Positions 8,398 through 18,674 of a stretch of 64,000 bases of DNA are shown here, in pieces (position 1 is the stretch's first letter; each line of letters opens with the position of its first letter). The stretch covers positions 7,379,001-7,443,000 of the forward strand of contig NZ_CP109017.1 in the NCBI RefSeq assembly GCF_036226765.1, read 5' to 3'. The stretch is from Streptomyces sp. NBC_00670 (GTDB taxonomy: Bacteria > Actinomycetota > Actinomycetes > Streptomycetales > Streptomycetaceae). A model generated the notes under the pieces. It saw only the letters and a list, made by a program, of their open reading frames with translations, was not told the origin of the DNA and did not search any database. The translations under genes were made by a program, and so were the position numbers.

Positions 8398-8436
8398 TCG
8401 TCGAAGGAACTCGTCGGAGGAATTCGTCGGAGGAAG
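8398..8436. repeat. Three 13-bp tandem units between MaoC and ligase genes
   Basis: TCGTCGAAGGAAC, TCGTCGGAGGAAT and TCGTCGGAGGAAG follow each other without gaps in the intercistronic region. No function is apparent; slippage or an RNA element are both possible. Confidence 0.8.
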
Positions 8437-8448
8437 GGGAGGGGTTGT

Positions 8449-9996
<1,548 letters not shown>

Positions 9997-10006
9997 GGCG
10001 TCTCCC

Positions 10007-10894
10007 TCACTCCCCGCGCAGGCCGAGCAGGCGGGCGGCGTTGTCCTTGAGGATCTTCGGCCGCACCTCGGGCTTGATGTCGAGCTTCTCGAAGTCGGCG
10101 AGCCAGCGGTCCGGGGTGATGACCGGATAGTCGGAGCCGAACAGCACCTTGTCCTTGAGCAGCGAGTTGGCGTACCGCACCAGCTGCGGCGGGAAGTACT
10201 TCGGCGACCAGCCGGAGAGGTCGATGTACACGTACGGCTTGTGCGTGGCCACCGCGAGCGCCTCGTCCTGCCAGGGGAACGAGGGGTGCGCCAGGATGAT
10301 GCGCAGCTCGGGGAAGTCCACGGCGACGTCGTCCACGAGCATCGGGTTGGAGTACTTCAGCCGGATGCCGCCGCCCCCGGGCACCCCGGCGCCGATGCCG
10401 GTCTGCCCGGTGTGGAACAGCGCGGGCACGCCGAGCTCCTCGATCGCCTCGTAGAGCGGGTAGGCCATCCGGTCGTCGGGGGAGAAGGCCTGGATGCTCG
10501 GGTGGAACTTGAAGCCGCGCACCCCGTACTCCGTCACCAGCCGGCGGGCCTCGCGGACGCCCGCCCGGCCCTTGTGCGGGTCGACGCCGGCGAACGGGAT
10601 GAGCACGTCCGGGTGGGCGGCGCAGTTCTCGGCGACCTCCTCGTTGGAGATGCGGGGGTGGCCGGTGGCGTGCTCGGCGTCCACGGTAAAGACGACGGCG
10701 GCCATCCGGCGTTCGCGGTAGTACGTGGCCATCTCGTCGATGGTCGGCTGCCGGTGGCCGTGCGCCTTGAAGTACTCCTCGGAGGCGCCGAACAGTTCGG
10801 GGCTGAGCGCCCCGTGGCCGGACCGGGAGATCTCGGCGTGGGTGTGGACGTCGATGGCGGTCAGGGCGTCGACGTCGAGGACCGGGTCGCTCAT
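10007..10894 (-). CDS. Amidohydrolase family 2 metal-dependent hydrolase/decarboxylase
   Basis: The 295-residue TIM-barrel protein belongs to the COG2159-like group, whose members hydrolyse or decarboxylate cyclic and aromatic acids. Metal-ligand motifs are visible: 'DVHTHAE' (~16-22), 'GFKFHPS', 'FHTGQT', 'LAHPSFPWQ' and 'FGSDYP'. ATG at 10894 lies one base after the SDR stop. In the operon with a ligase, SDR and hydratase it could open or decarboxylate a ring intermediate before or after CoA activation (inference). Confidence 0.88.
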   Translation of the reverse strand: MSDPVLDVDALTAIDVHTHAEISRSGHGALSPELFGASEEYFKAHGHRQPTIDEMATYYRERRMAAVVFTVDAEHATGHPRISNEEVAENCAAHPDVLIPFAGVDPHKGRAGVREARRLVTEYGVRGFKFHPSIQAFSPDDRMAYPLYEAIEELGVPALFHTGQTGIGAGVPGGGGIRLKYSNPMLVDDVAVDFPELRIILAHPSFPWQDEALAVATHKPYVYIDLSGWSPKYFPPQLVRYANSLLKDKVLFGSDYPVITPDRWLADFEKLDIKPEVRPKILKDNAARLLGLRGE

Positions 10895-10895
10895 G

Positions 10896-11807
10896 TCATG
10901 CCTCCGGGGCCTTGGGGGCCGGGATGCCGTACGTCTCGGGCTCGGCCCCGACACCGTCGTACCATCCCTTGGCGAGGGCGTCCGCGCTCCAGCCGCCGTC
11001 GGCGAAGGCGACGGTCTTCTCGGCGGGATGGGACCACAGGGCCAGGCGGTCGCCGCCGATGCCGATGGCCTGACCGGTGATGTCCTTGGCGGCATCGGAG
11101 GCGAGGAAGGTGATCAGGCCCGCCACGTCCTCGACGGTGCCCAGGCCCTCGTCCTTGCGCAGCCAGTCCGGCAGGGGCGCGCCCGTGCGCTCTGCCTCTT
11201 CGAGGACCGGGGCGAAGGCCGGGATGGTCTTGGTCATCTCCGTGGCGGCGACCGGCACGACGGCGTTGGCGGTGACGTCGGCCCTGGCCAGCTCCAGCGC
11301 CCAGGTGCGGGCCATCGCCACGATGCCGGCCTTGGCGGCGGCGTAGTTGGTCTGGCCGAAGTTGCCCCGCTGGCCGGCGGGGGAGGAGATCAGGATCAGC
11401 CGGCCCCCGGTGCCCTGCTCGCGCATCCGGACCGCCGCCGCGCGGGCACAGGTGAAGGTGCCGCGCAGATGGACCCGGACGACGGCGTCGAAGTCGTCGT
11501 CCGTCATCTTCCACAGCACCCGGTCGCGCAGGATGCCGGCGTTGGTGACGAGGACGTCCAGGCTGCCGAACTCCCGTACGGCCGTCTCCGTCAGCCGCTC
11601 GGCGGCCTCGCTGTCGCCCACGGCGGCCACGACGCCGACCGCCCGGCCGCCGTCCGCCGTGATGGAGGCGACGGCGGCGTCGACCGCGTCGGCGTCCACG
11701 TCGTTGACGACGACGGCGGCGCCGGCCGCGGCGAGGGCCCGGGCATAGGCGAGCCCGAGCCCGCGCCCGCTCCCGGTGACGACGGCGGCCTTTCCGTGCA
11801 GATCCAT
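10896..11807 (-). CDS. Short-chain dehydrogenase/reductase, hydroxyacyl-CoA dehydrogenase-like
   Basis: The 303-residue SDR oxidises or reduces a hydroxy/keto group with NAD(P). The Rossmann motif 'TGSGRGLG' near residue 10, 'NAGILRD' and the catalytic Tyr-Lys in 'YAAAKAGI' are present. A 50-residue C-terminal extension after the core ('GGDRLALWSHPAEKTV...') resembles SDRs of the multifunctional-enzyme-2 (3-hydroxyacyl-CoA) group. It is the first gene of a four-gene minus-strand operon. Two GACAGGAWTCCTGT palindromes lie upstream of its start, shared with the divergent MarR gene. Confidence 0.9.
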   Translation of the reverse strand: MDLHGKAAVVTGSGRGLGLAYARALAAAGAAVVVNDVDADAVDAAVASITADGGRAVGVVAAVGDSEAAERLTETAVREFGSLDVLVTNAGILRDRVLWKMTDDDFDAVVRVHLRGTFTCARAAAVRMREQGTGGRLILISSPAGQRGNFGQTNYAAAKAGIVAMARTWALELARADVTANAVVPVAATEMTKTIPAFAPVLEEAERTGAPLPDWLRKDEGLGTVEDVAGLITFLASDAAKDITGQAIGIGGDRLALWSHPAEKTVAFADGGWSADALAKGWYDGVGAEPETYGIPAPKAPEA

Positions 11808-11827
11808 GGCTGTCCCTCTCCCTGATC

Positions 11828-11842
11828 GACAGGAATCCTGTT
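11828..11842. promoter_or_regulatory. MarR-type operator palindrome 1
   Basis: GACAGGAATCCTGTT is a near-perfect palindrome 20 bp upstream of the SDR start. It matches the second site at 11865-11879; the centres are 37 bp apart. Confidence 0.75.
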
Positions 11843-11864
11843 GGTTCGCTCAGTGTTCTCCTTC

Positions 11865-11879
11865 GACAGGATTCCTGTC
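11865..11879. promoter_or_regulatory. MarR-type operator palindrome 2
   Basis: GACAGGATTCCTGTC is a perfect palindrome around one central base, between the SDR and MarR genes. It is probably bound by the MarR dimer encoded at 11946. Confidence 0.78.
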
Positions 11880-11945
11880 AATGGCTTAGGGTGGGCGTCT
11901 CGACGTGGTCAGAACGAGGCAGGTGACTGCCGGGGGAGGCACGGC

Positions 11946-12401
11946 ATGACGGAGACGAGCCGGTCCGCGGTGGCGGACGGCGTGGAGCCGAGCCCCTCGC
12001 TGCTCTATCTGCTCAAACGGACGGAACTCGTCGTGCGGGCGCGGCTTGAGGAGCTGCTCAAGCCGGCCGGGGTGACCGCGCTCCAGTACACGGCGCTGAC
12101 CGTGCTGGAGCGGCGCGACGGGGTGTCCGCCGCGCAGCTCGCCCGGGACTCGTTCGTCACGGCGCAGTCCATGGCCGACATGGTCCGCGCGCTGGAGAAC
12201 CGGGGGCTGGTCCGGCGCGAGCCGAACCCCGGCAACCGGCGCGAGAAGGTGATCCTGCTCGCGGACGCGGGGCGCCGGCTGCTGGCGCGGTACGCCGAAC
12301 CGGCCCGGCTGCTGGAGGAGCGCATGGTCGGCGAGCTGGAACCCGCCGACGTCGAGCGCTTCCGTGACTACCTCAAGAGCGCCCACCGGTCACTGTCCTG
12401 A
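11946..12401 (+). CDS. MarR-family transcriptional regulator
   Basis: The 151-residue winged-helix dimer is likely a repressor of the divergent acyl-CoA operon. 'SAAQLARDSFVTAQSMADMVRALENRGL' is the recognition-helix region (in part: AAQLARDSFVTAQSMADMV) and 'PGNRREKVILLADAG' is the wing. ATG at 11946 is preceded by GGGGGAGG. By analogy with MarR proteins next to CoA-ligase operons, the inducer may be a CoA thioester made by the pathway (inference). Confidence 0.9.
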   Translation: MTETSRSAVADGVEPSPSLLYLLKRTELVVRARLEELLKPAGVTALQYTALTVLERRDGVSAAQLARDSFVTAQSMADMVRALENRGLVRREPNPGNRREKVILLADAGRRLLARYAEPARLLEERMVGELEPADVERFRDYLKSAHRSLS

Positions 12402-12445
12402 GGTGAGCGGTGGGCGGGACGCCGGCAGGGCGGGACGCGGGAGAA

Positions 12446-13453
12446 CTACCGCTTCGCCCGTGACACCTCGTCCAGCCTGCGGGCCCGTGCGGCCTGCTCG
12501 AACGGGGTGTCGCCGTGCGCCTTGCGGTCGCCCAGGGAGGCGTACAGCTCCGCTATGGCGGCGGTGTCGTGGTGGGTGGCCAGTTCCGCCAGTTCGGGCG
12601 AGACCGTGGCGAGGATCTGCCGGAACCGCAGTTCGGCGAGCGGGCCGAGGCGGTCGTAGATCTGCACGAAGACCCGCTGGGCGCGCGGGCGGTCCCAGTC
12701 GGGCGGCAGCAGCGGGGCCGGGAGGTCGGGATCGGTCTCGGGGAACCGCCGCCAGGCGACCCGCAGTTCGGTGCGGGTGCGCAGCGCCTGCGCCGGGCTG
12801 ATGAGACCGGCGTCGAGACTGCCCAGCACGGGCTCGTAGCGCTCGGCGAACTCCCGGTACTCGCGCACCAGTTCCGTCAGGTCGAAGGCGGAGGTGAGGG
12901 AGCCCTGCGGGGTGCCGCCCGGCACCTGGGTGCACCGCAGCACGGTCGCGGTCCTGATGCCGAGCTCCCGCAGCAGCTCCTGGGCGTCCCCGCCGAGGTC
13001 GCGCGGTGACACCCACACCCCGTCGTAGAGCGCGGCGAACCCCAGCAGACGCAGCCGGGAACGGAGCGTAGTGCGTACGCCGCGGTCCTGTTCGGGGACG
13101 GAGAACGTGACGACCGTCCACTGTCCGTCCCACTCAGGGGCGACGGTGCCGAACGTCAGCATGCGGTACGTGCGCTCGACGATCACCTCCGAGGTGCGGG
13201 CCGGGATGCCGTACGCCGTGGTGCGTCCGCTGCGCGAGGTGTCCAGCAGTCCGCGGGCCACGAGGCGGCGCATCGCCGCGCGGGCGCCGTCCGAGGTGAC
13301 ATCGAAGTCGGCAAGCAGTCTGACCAGCGCGGTAGCCGGAATGTGCTCGTCGCGCCAGTACCAGAAATCGCCCAGCAGGGACGTCAGCAGGAGCTGGGGT
13401 TCCGCCCCGCTCCGATCCCGGGGCAGCTCGGCCTTCGACAGGTCCTTCCCCAT
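12446..13453 (-). CDS. PaaX-family transcriptional regulator
   Basis: The 335-residue protein has the PaaX layout: N-terminal winged helix (about 20-90; 'LLTSLLGDFWYWRDEHIPAT'), a central Cas2-like PaaX domain ('GQWTVVTFSVPEQDRGVRTT') and a C-terminal domain with 'RVAWRRFPETDPDLPAPLLP'. Characterised PaaX repressors respond to phenylacetyl-CoA. It is divergent from the ABC/CapA/CoA-transferase/dehydratase operon and probably controls it, which would point to an aryl- or acyl-CoA intermediate as signal. Confidence 0.88.
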   Translation of the reverse strand: MGKDLSKAELPRDRSGAEPQLLLTSLLGDFWYWRDEHIPATALVRLLADFDVTSDGARAAMRRLVARGLLDTSRSGRTTAYGIPARTSEVIVERTYRMLTFGTVAPEWDGQWTVVTFSVPEQDRGVRTTLRSRLRLLGFAALYDGVWVSPRDLGGDAQELLRELGIRTATVLRCTQVPGGTPQGSLTSAFDLTELVREYREFAERYEPVLGSLDAGLISPAQALRTRTELRVAWRRFPETDPDLPAPLLPPDWDRPRAQRVFVQIYDRLGPLAELRFRQILATVSPELAELATHHDTAAIAELYASLGDRKAHGDTPFEQAARARRLDEVSRAKR

Positions 13454-13527
13454 GACACCTCGGATTCTCGCGCACCATTCGGGTCGGTCGAAAGTATGGC
13501 ACGACCCTTGTCATAGGTGACACCTCG
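13453..13527. promoter_or_regulatory. Repeats in the PaaX/ABC divergent promoter region
   Basis: TGACACCTCG occurs at 13453-13462 and 13518-13527, the second copy being part of the inverted repeat AGGTG-A-CACCT (13515-13525). These are candidate regulator sites between the divergent PaaX and substrate-binding-protein genes. Confidence 0.5.
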
Positions 13528-13590
13528 TGCGACGCTCGGCAGCGATACCGACAATGGTGCGGATCTCATTTCATGCAAGGGAATGCCTTC

Positions 13591-14523
13591 ATGCGCAACT
13601 CCTCATCCCACCGCCGGTGGCGAACACCTGCCACACTCACCACCGCGCTGCTCTCCGCCCTCGCCCTCGCCGGCTGCGGCTCCTCCGGGGAGGAGGCAAG
13701 CTCCTCCCCGTCCGTGGCCAAGGTTCCGGCGCTGCACGACGCCCTGCCGGAGTCCGTCAAGGACTCGGGCGTCCTGCGCTTCGCGGGTGACTCGCACCCG
13801 CCCTTCCGGTCGGTCGGCGCGGACGGCACGGTCACCGGCATCGACCGCGACCTGCAGAAGGCCCTCGGTCAGGTACTCGGGGTGCGCACCGAGGTGACGA
13901 TCGTGAGCAACCTGCCCGCGGCGCTGCAGGGGATGCTCAGCGGGCGCTACCAGGCGTTCAACGGACCGGTGGAGGCGACGACCGAGCGCGAGCGCCAGTT
14001 CGACACCATCACCTGGATGACCAGCCGCACCTCCTACGTGCTGCCCAAGGGCTCCAAGGACTCCAAGGGCGAGGTCTCCTCGGCGGCCGGGCTGTGCGGC
14101 AAGAAGGTCGCCGTGGTCAAGTCGAGCATCGTCGAGGGCCAGTTGAAGAAGCTCTCCGCGTACTGCACCGCCCACGGCAAGGACCCCGCGCGGTCGATCG
14201 GCCTCGACGACACCAACGCCACCCTGCTGGCCACCAAGTCGGGCCGCGCCGACGCCGCCGGCATGACCCAGGCCGCCGCCATCGACGTCACCAAGTCCCA
14301 GTCGGACACCTACGTCTACGTCACGCAGAGCGAGGAGCAGGGCGCCACCACCGACAACCTCGCCCTCCTTGTCCCCAAGGACAGCGGCCTCGGCCCGGTG
14401 GTCCAGAAGGCCTTCCAGAAGCTCTTCGACAACGGTGAGTACCGCCGGGTCATGAAGCACTGGGGACTGACGGACGTCATGGTCGACAAGCCCGTCCTGA
14501 ACATCGCCGCCGAAGAGGGCTGA
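13591..14523 (+). CDS. Amino-acid-type ABC transporter substrate-binding lipoprotein
   Basis: This 310-residue family 3 solute-binding protein has a lipobox 'LAGC' with Cys29. The core shows 'GVLRFAGDSHPPFRS' and the strand 'GIDRDLQKALGQVLGV' typical of polar amino acid receptors. I prefer ATG at 13591 because AAGGGA lies eight bases upstream; an in-frame ATG at 13573 would add six residues. It leads a seven-gene, largely overlapping operon. The ligand is unknown, but the downstream CoA genes suggest an organic or amino acid to be activated and dehydrated. Confidence 0.9.
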   Translation: MRNSSSHRRWRTPATLTTALLSALALAGCGSSGEEASSSPSVAKVPALHDALPESVKDSGVLRFAGDSHPPFRSVGADGTVTGIDRDLQKALGQVLGVRTEVTIVSNLPAALQGMLSGRYQAFNGPVEATTERERQFDTITWMTSRTSYVLPKGSKDSKGEVSSAAGLCGKKVAVVKSSIVEGQLKKLSAYCTAHGKDPARSIGLDDTNATLLATKSGRADAAGMTQAAAIDVTKSQSDTYVYVTQSEEQGATTDNLALLVPKDSGLGPVVQKAFQKLFDNGEYRRVMKHWGLTDVMVDKPVLNIAAEEG

Positions 14524-14526
14524 GCC

Positions 14527-15456
14527 GTGTCCGGATCCCTCTCCCTGAAGGAAACCGCCGCCGTCCCCGGCACCGACGACGTCGCCCACGCGGCGCGGCG
14601 CGTACGGCCCTGGCGGATCGTGGCCGCTGTCGTGCTGGCCGTCGTGGCCGCGCTGCTCCTCCGCTTCCTGTTCACCAATCCGCGGCTGGAATGGGACGTG
14701 GTCGCGGACAACCTCTTCGACCCCAGCGTCCTGTCCGGCCTCGGCACCTCGGTGTGGCTGGCCGTCGCCGCCATCGCCATCGGCTCCGTCGTCGGCGCGG
14801 CCCTGGCGGCGGCCCAGCTCTCGGACTTCGCGCCGGTCCGCTGGGCGGCCGCCCTCTACATCGGCGTGTTCCGCGGCATCCCGCCGCTGGTGCAGCTCAT
14901 CTTCTGGTTCAACCTCGCCTATCTCCTGCCGCGCATCTCGATCGGCATCCCCTTCGGCCCCGCGTTCGCCTCCTGGAACGCCAACGACGTCATCACCCCC
15001 GTCACGGCGGCCGTGGTCGGCCTGTCACTGGTGGAGTCGGCGTACATGGCGGAGATCATCCGCAGCGGGCTGCTCAGCGTGGAACAGGGCCAGCGCGACG
15101 CCGCCCGCGCGATGGGGTTCACCCCGGCCCAGACGTTCTTCCGGGTCGTGCTGCCGCAGGCGATGCGCGTCATCATCCCGCCCAGCGGCAGCCAGTTCAT
15201 CAGCGTCCTCAAGGGGACCGCGCTGGTCTCGGTGATCGCCATGGCCGATCTGCTGCACTCGGTGCAGGTCATCTACAACCGCACCTACCAGATCGTCCCC
15301 CTGCTCCTCGTGGCCTGCCTCTGGTACCTCGTCGTGGTCACCCTGTTCACCGTCGGACAGCGCCGGCTGGAGCGCCACTTCTCACGGGGCCACGCGACGA
15401 GCGGTCGCACCCCGGCCGGCCGGGGCCGCCGTCCGAAGAACGGAGCGTCCGCATGA
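14527..15456 (+). CDS. Amino-acid-type ABC transporter permease
   Basis: The 309-residue HisM/GlnP-type permease has an N-terminal cytoplasmic stretch and several membrane helices. The family signature is 'YIGVFRGIPPLVQLIFW', and the coupling loop is 'GQRDAARAMGFTPAQTFF'. The GTG start lies three bases after the binding-protein stop. The C-terminus is basic ('GRGRRPKNGASA'). Only one permease gene is present, so the transporter is probably a homodimer. Confidence 0.93.
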   Translation: MSGSLSLKETAAVPGTDDVAHAARRVRPWRIVAAVVLAVVAALLLRFLFTNPRLEWDVVADNLFDPSVLSGLGTSVWLAVAAIAIGSVVGAALAAAQLSDFAPVRWAAALYIGVFRGIPPLVQLIFWFNLAYLLPRISIGIPFGPAFASWNANDVITPVTAAVVGLSLVESAYMAEIIRSGLLSVEQGQRDAARAMGFTPAQTFFRVVLPQAMRVIIPPSGSQFISVLKGTALVSVIAMADLLHSVQVIYNRTYQIVPLLLVACLWYLVVVTLFTVGQRRLERHFSRGHATSGRTPAGRGRRPKNGASA

Positions 15457-16253
15457 CCAGTGAGCCCGCCCTGCGCGTGCGGGGCGTCCGCAAGAGCTTC
15501 GGGGACCACGTCGCCCTGGACGGTGTCACCCTCGACGTCGCCGACGGCGAGGTCGTCACCGTCATCGGCCCCTCCGGTTCGGGGAAGTCGACACTGATCC
15601 GGTGCGTGCACCAGCTCGAGACCATCGACGCCGGCGCGATCTACCTCGACGACGAACTGCTCGGCCACGAACGGCACCGCGGCACCCTGCGGCCGCTCGG
15701 CGCCCGCCGCGTCGCCGCCCAGCGCGGCCGCATGAGCATGGTCTTCCAGCAGTTCCACCTCATCCCGCACTTCACGGTGCTGCGCAACATCACCGAGGCC
15801 CCCGTACGCGTCCACGGCCGCACCCGGCAGGACGCCGAGGCCGAGGCGCACGAACTGCTGAAGCGGGTCGGTCTCGCCGACCGCGCGCACCACTACCCGC
15901 GCCAGCTCTCCGGCGGACAGCAGCAGCGCGTGGCCATCGCCCGCGCCGTCGCCGCCCGGCCCCGCGTCATGCTCTTCGACGAGCCCACCAGCGCCCTCGA
16001 CCCCGAACTGGTCGACGAGGTCCTCGCCGTCATGCGCGGCCTCGCCGCCGACGGCATGACCATGGTCGTCGTCACCCACGAGATCGCCTTCGCCAAGGAG
16101 GTCGCCGACCGCTGCGTCTTCATGGAGGCCGGCCGGATCGTGGAGAGCGGGCCGCCCGACGACATGCTCACCAACCCGCGCACCGCACGCCTGCGCGCCT
16201 TCCTCGCCCGGCACCGCGACAGCCTCGCACCCCCACAGGAGCACCTCACGTGA
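15453..16253 (+). CDS. Amino-acid-type ABC transporter ATP-binding protein
   Basis: The 266-residue ATPase is GlnQ/HisP-like, with Walker A 'GPSGSGKST', signature 'LSGGQQQR', Walker B 'VMLFDEPTSALD' and H-loop 'VVTHE'. The insertion after Walker A ('DELLGHERHRGTLRPLGARR') is typical of this group. ATG overlaps the permease stop (ATGA). It energises uptake through the preceding permease. Confidence 0.95.
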   Translation: MTSEPALRVRGVRKSFGDHVALDGVTLDVADGEVVTVIGPSGSGKSTLIRCVHQLETIDAGAIYLDDELLGHERHRGTLRPLGARRVAAQRGRMSMVFQQFHLIPHFTVLRNITEAPVRVHGRTRQDAEAEAHELLKRVGLADRAHHYPRQLSGGQQQRVAIARAVAARPRVMLFDEPTSALDPELVDEVLAVMRGLAADGMTMVVVTHEIAFAKEVADRCVFMEAGRIVESGPPDDMLTNPRTARLRAFLARHRDSLAPPQEHLT

Positions 16254-17392
16254 TCACCGTTGCCTCGGTCGGCGACCTCATCCTCGACGAACCCGACCCG
16301 GCCTCCTTCCTCGCCCCCGCGGCCCCCCTGCTGACCTCGGCCGACGTCACCGTCGGACACGTCGAGGTGCCGCACTCGACCACCACCGTCCAGCAGAGCA
16401 CCGACGTGCCCGCACCCCCCGCCGACCCGGCCGCCCTGACCGCGCTCGCCGACGCCGGCTTCGACGTCGTCACCCTGGCCGGCAACCACGTCTACGACGC
16501 CGGTGACGTGGGCGTCGCCGACACCGTCGCCCACGCCCGCCGGGCCGGCCTGGTGCCCGTCGGCGCCGGCGCCACACTCGACGAGGCCCGCACCCCCGCC
16601 GTCGTCGAACGCGGCGGACTGCGCGTCGGCGTCCTGTCCTACAACTGCGTCGGCCCACGCGAGTCCTGGGCCACCTCCCGCAAGGCGGGCTGCGCCTACG
16701 TCCACGTCCTCACCCACTACGAACTCGACCACGCGAGCCCCGGCGGGCCGCCGAAGACCTACACCTTCGCCGACCCCGACAGCCTGGCCGCCCTCGAAGC
16801 GGACGTGGCAGCCCTGCGCGAGCGCGCCGACGTCGTCCTCGTCGGACTGCACAAGGGCGTCGGACACACCCCGGCCACGGTCGCCATGTACGAGGGGCCG
16901 GTGGCGCGCGCCGCCATCGACGCCGGTGCCGACGCCGTGTTCGGCCACCACGCGCACATCATGCGCGGCATCGAGGTCCACCGCGGCCGGCCGATCTTCC
17001 ACGGGCTCGGCAACTTCGTCACCGTCACCCGCGCCCTCACCCCCGACGCGAGCAGCCGCTCCAGCGCCGAACTCAACGAGTGGGCCCGGCGGCGCAAGGA
17101 GCTCTACGGCTTCGCCCCCGACCCGGACATGCCCGCCTACCCCTTCCACCCCGAGAGCCGCAACACCGCCGTCGCCCTCTGCCGCTTCGACGGCGAAGGC
17201 GGCATCCAGGCGGGCTTCGAACCCTGCTGGATCGACGACCTGGGGCGCCCCATGCCCTGCGGCGACACCGCACAGGGCCGCCGCGTCACCGACTACATCG
17301 AGGGCATCACCCGCACCGCGGGCCTCAACGGCCGGCTCGTCCGCGAGGACGGCCGCGTACTGATCCAGCTGCACGCCGAGAGGGCATCATGA
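16250..17392 (+). CDS. CapA-family metallophosphoesterase-like protein
   Basis: The 380-residue protein belongs to the PGA_cap/CapA family, a calcineurin-like metal-dependent phosphoesterase fold. Metal-ligand motifs are all recognisable: 'SVGDLIL' at the start, 'LAGNHVYDAG' (~80), 'VGLHKGVGH' (~200) and 'GHHAHIMRGIEVHRGRPIFH' (~228). No signal peptide or membrane anchor is seen, unlike capsule CapA proteins, so it is probably cytoplasmic. The GTG overlaps the ATPase stop (GTGA). Its place between a transporter and a CoA transferase suggests a metabolic role in this operon rather than poly-glutamate capsule formation. Confidence 0.85.
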   Translation: MITVASVGDLILDEPDPASFLAPAAPLLTSADVTVGHVEVPHSTTTVQQSTDVPAPPADPAALTALADAGFDVVTLAGNHVYDAGDVGVADTVAHARRAGLVPVGAGATLDEARTPAVVERGGLRVGVLSYNCVGPRESWATSRKAGCAYVHVLTHYELDHASPGGPPKTYTFADPDSLAALEADVAALRERADVVLVGLHKGVGHTPATVAMYEGPVARAAIDAGADAVFGHHAHIMRGIEVHRGRPIFHGLGNFVTVTRALTPDASSRSSAELNEWARRRKELYGFAPDPDMPAYPFHPESRNTAVALCRFDGEGGIQAGFEPCWIDDLGRPMPCGDTAQGRRVTDYIEGITRTAGLNGRLVREDGRVLIQLHAERAS

Positions 17393-18627
17393 GCGACCAG
17401 CCACTGGCCGGGCGGACCGTCATCGACCTGACCACCGCACTGGCCGGTCCCTACGCGACCCTGCTGCTGGCCGGCCTGGGCGCCACCGTCATCAAGGTGG
17501 AGAACCCGGCCACCGGAGGCGACTCCTCCCGCAACAACGCCCCCTACGTGGGCGGCGACGGCCTGTCCATGGCCCGGCAGGCACCCGACGACATGTCGGT
17601 CTCCATGCTCGCCCGCGGTCGCAACAAACTCAGCGTCACCCTCAACCTCAAGGACCCGCGCGCCCACCGCGTCTTCGCCGACCTCGTACGCGACGCCGAC
17701 ATCCTGGTGGAGAACTACAGCCCCGGCGTCACCGGCCGGCTCGGCATCGACTACGACGCCGTACGGACGCTCAACCCGCGCCTCGTCTACACCTCCATCA
17801 GCGGCTTCGGCAGCCAGGGCGGACCCGGCTCCGGCAAGGCGATGGACTCCATCATCCAGGCGCTGTCCGGCGTCATGCTCACCGCGGGCGAACCCGACGA
17901 GGGCCCCGTCCGCTTCGGACTGCCCGTCGGGGACATGCTCGCCCCGCTGTTCGCGGTCATCGGCACCCTGTCGGCCCTGATGCAGGCCGACCAGACCGGC
18001 GAGGGCCAGCACGTGGACGTCTCCATGCTCGGGGCGCTCACCTCCCTGGTGGCCTGCGAACCCTTCGACGCCTTCGCACAGGTCGGCATGCCCCAGCGGA
18101 CCGGCGCCATGGTGCCCCGGCTCGCCCCCTTCGGCATCCTGCCCACCGCCGACGGCCACCTCGCGCTGTCCGCGCCCACCGACGCCTTCGCGCACGGCGT
18201 CCTGCGGGCGATAGGCCGTCCCGACCTCGTCGACGACGGCCGCTTCCACAGCCGTGACCAGCGGGTCCGCCACGCCGACGAGATCCACGCCCTCATCCGG
18301 GAGTGGACCCGGGTGCGCCCCACCGCCGAGATCCTCGACGCGTTCACCGCGGAAGGCGTCCCCGCCGCCGAGGTGCGCGACCCCCGGGAGGCCGTACGGG
18401 ACCCGCTGGTGCGCGCGCGCGAGGAGGTCGTCCCCGTGACCCACCCCAAGCACGGCGTCGTGCCCGGCCTCACCACCACCGGCGTCCCCATCCGGTTCTC
18501 CGCCGCCCACGTGGCCCTGGACCAACCCGCTCCCGGGCTCGGCGAGCACAACGACGCGGTCTACCGCGAGCGGCTCGGCTACAGCGCCGACGACGTCGCC
18601 CGGCTGGCCGCCGAGTCGGTGATCTGA
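17389..18627 (+). CDS. CaiB/BaiF-type class III CoA transferase
   Basis: The 412-residue protein would move CoA from an acyl-CoA donor to a carboxylic acid. It begins with the typical 'AGRTVIDLTTALAGPYATLL' and 'LGATVIKVENPATGGDSSR'. Family-III motifs 'NLKDPRAHRVFADLVRDADI' and 'VDVSMLGALTSL' follow. The expected catalytic Asp lies in the 'DLVRDADILVENYSPG' to 'DMLAPLFAVIG' region but cannot be fixed without an alignment. ATG overlaps the CapA-like stop (ATGA). Class III transferases often feed 2-hydroxyacyl-CoA dehydratases, which fits the two genes downstream. Confidence 0.92.
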   Translation: MSDQPLAGRTVIDLTTALAGPYATLLLAGLGATVIKVENPATGGDSSRNNAPYVGGDGLSMARQAPDDMSVSMLARGRNKLSVTLNLKDPRAHRVFADLVRDADILVENYSPGVTGRLGIDYDAVRTLNPRLVYTSISGFGSQGGPGSGKAMDSIIQALSGVMLTAGEPDEGPVRFGLPVGDMLAPLFAVIGTLSALMQADQTGEGQHVDVSMLGALTSLVACEPFDAFAQVGMPQRTGAMVPRLAPFGILPTADGHLALSAPTDAFAHGVLRAIGRPDLVDDGRFHSRDQRVRHADEIHALIREWTRVRPTAEILDAFTAEGVPAAEVRDPREAVRDPLVRAREEVVPVTHPKHGVVPGLTTTGVPIRFSAAHVALDQPAPGLGEHNDAVYRERLGYSADDVARLAAESVI

Positions 18628-18674
18628 CCCGCCGCGCCCGGACCCACGTCCTCGCACCACCTGGAGGAACACCC

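Noticed and set aside
16250..17392. Poly-gamma-glutamate capsule locus
   Set aside because: No CapB/CapC-type genes, no membrane anchor, and operon context is transport and CoA chemistry.
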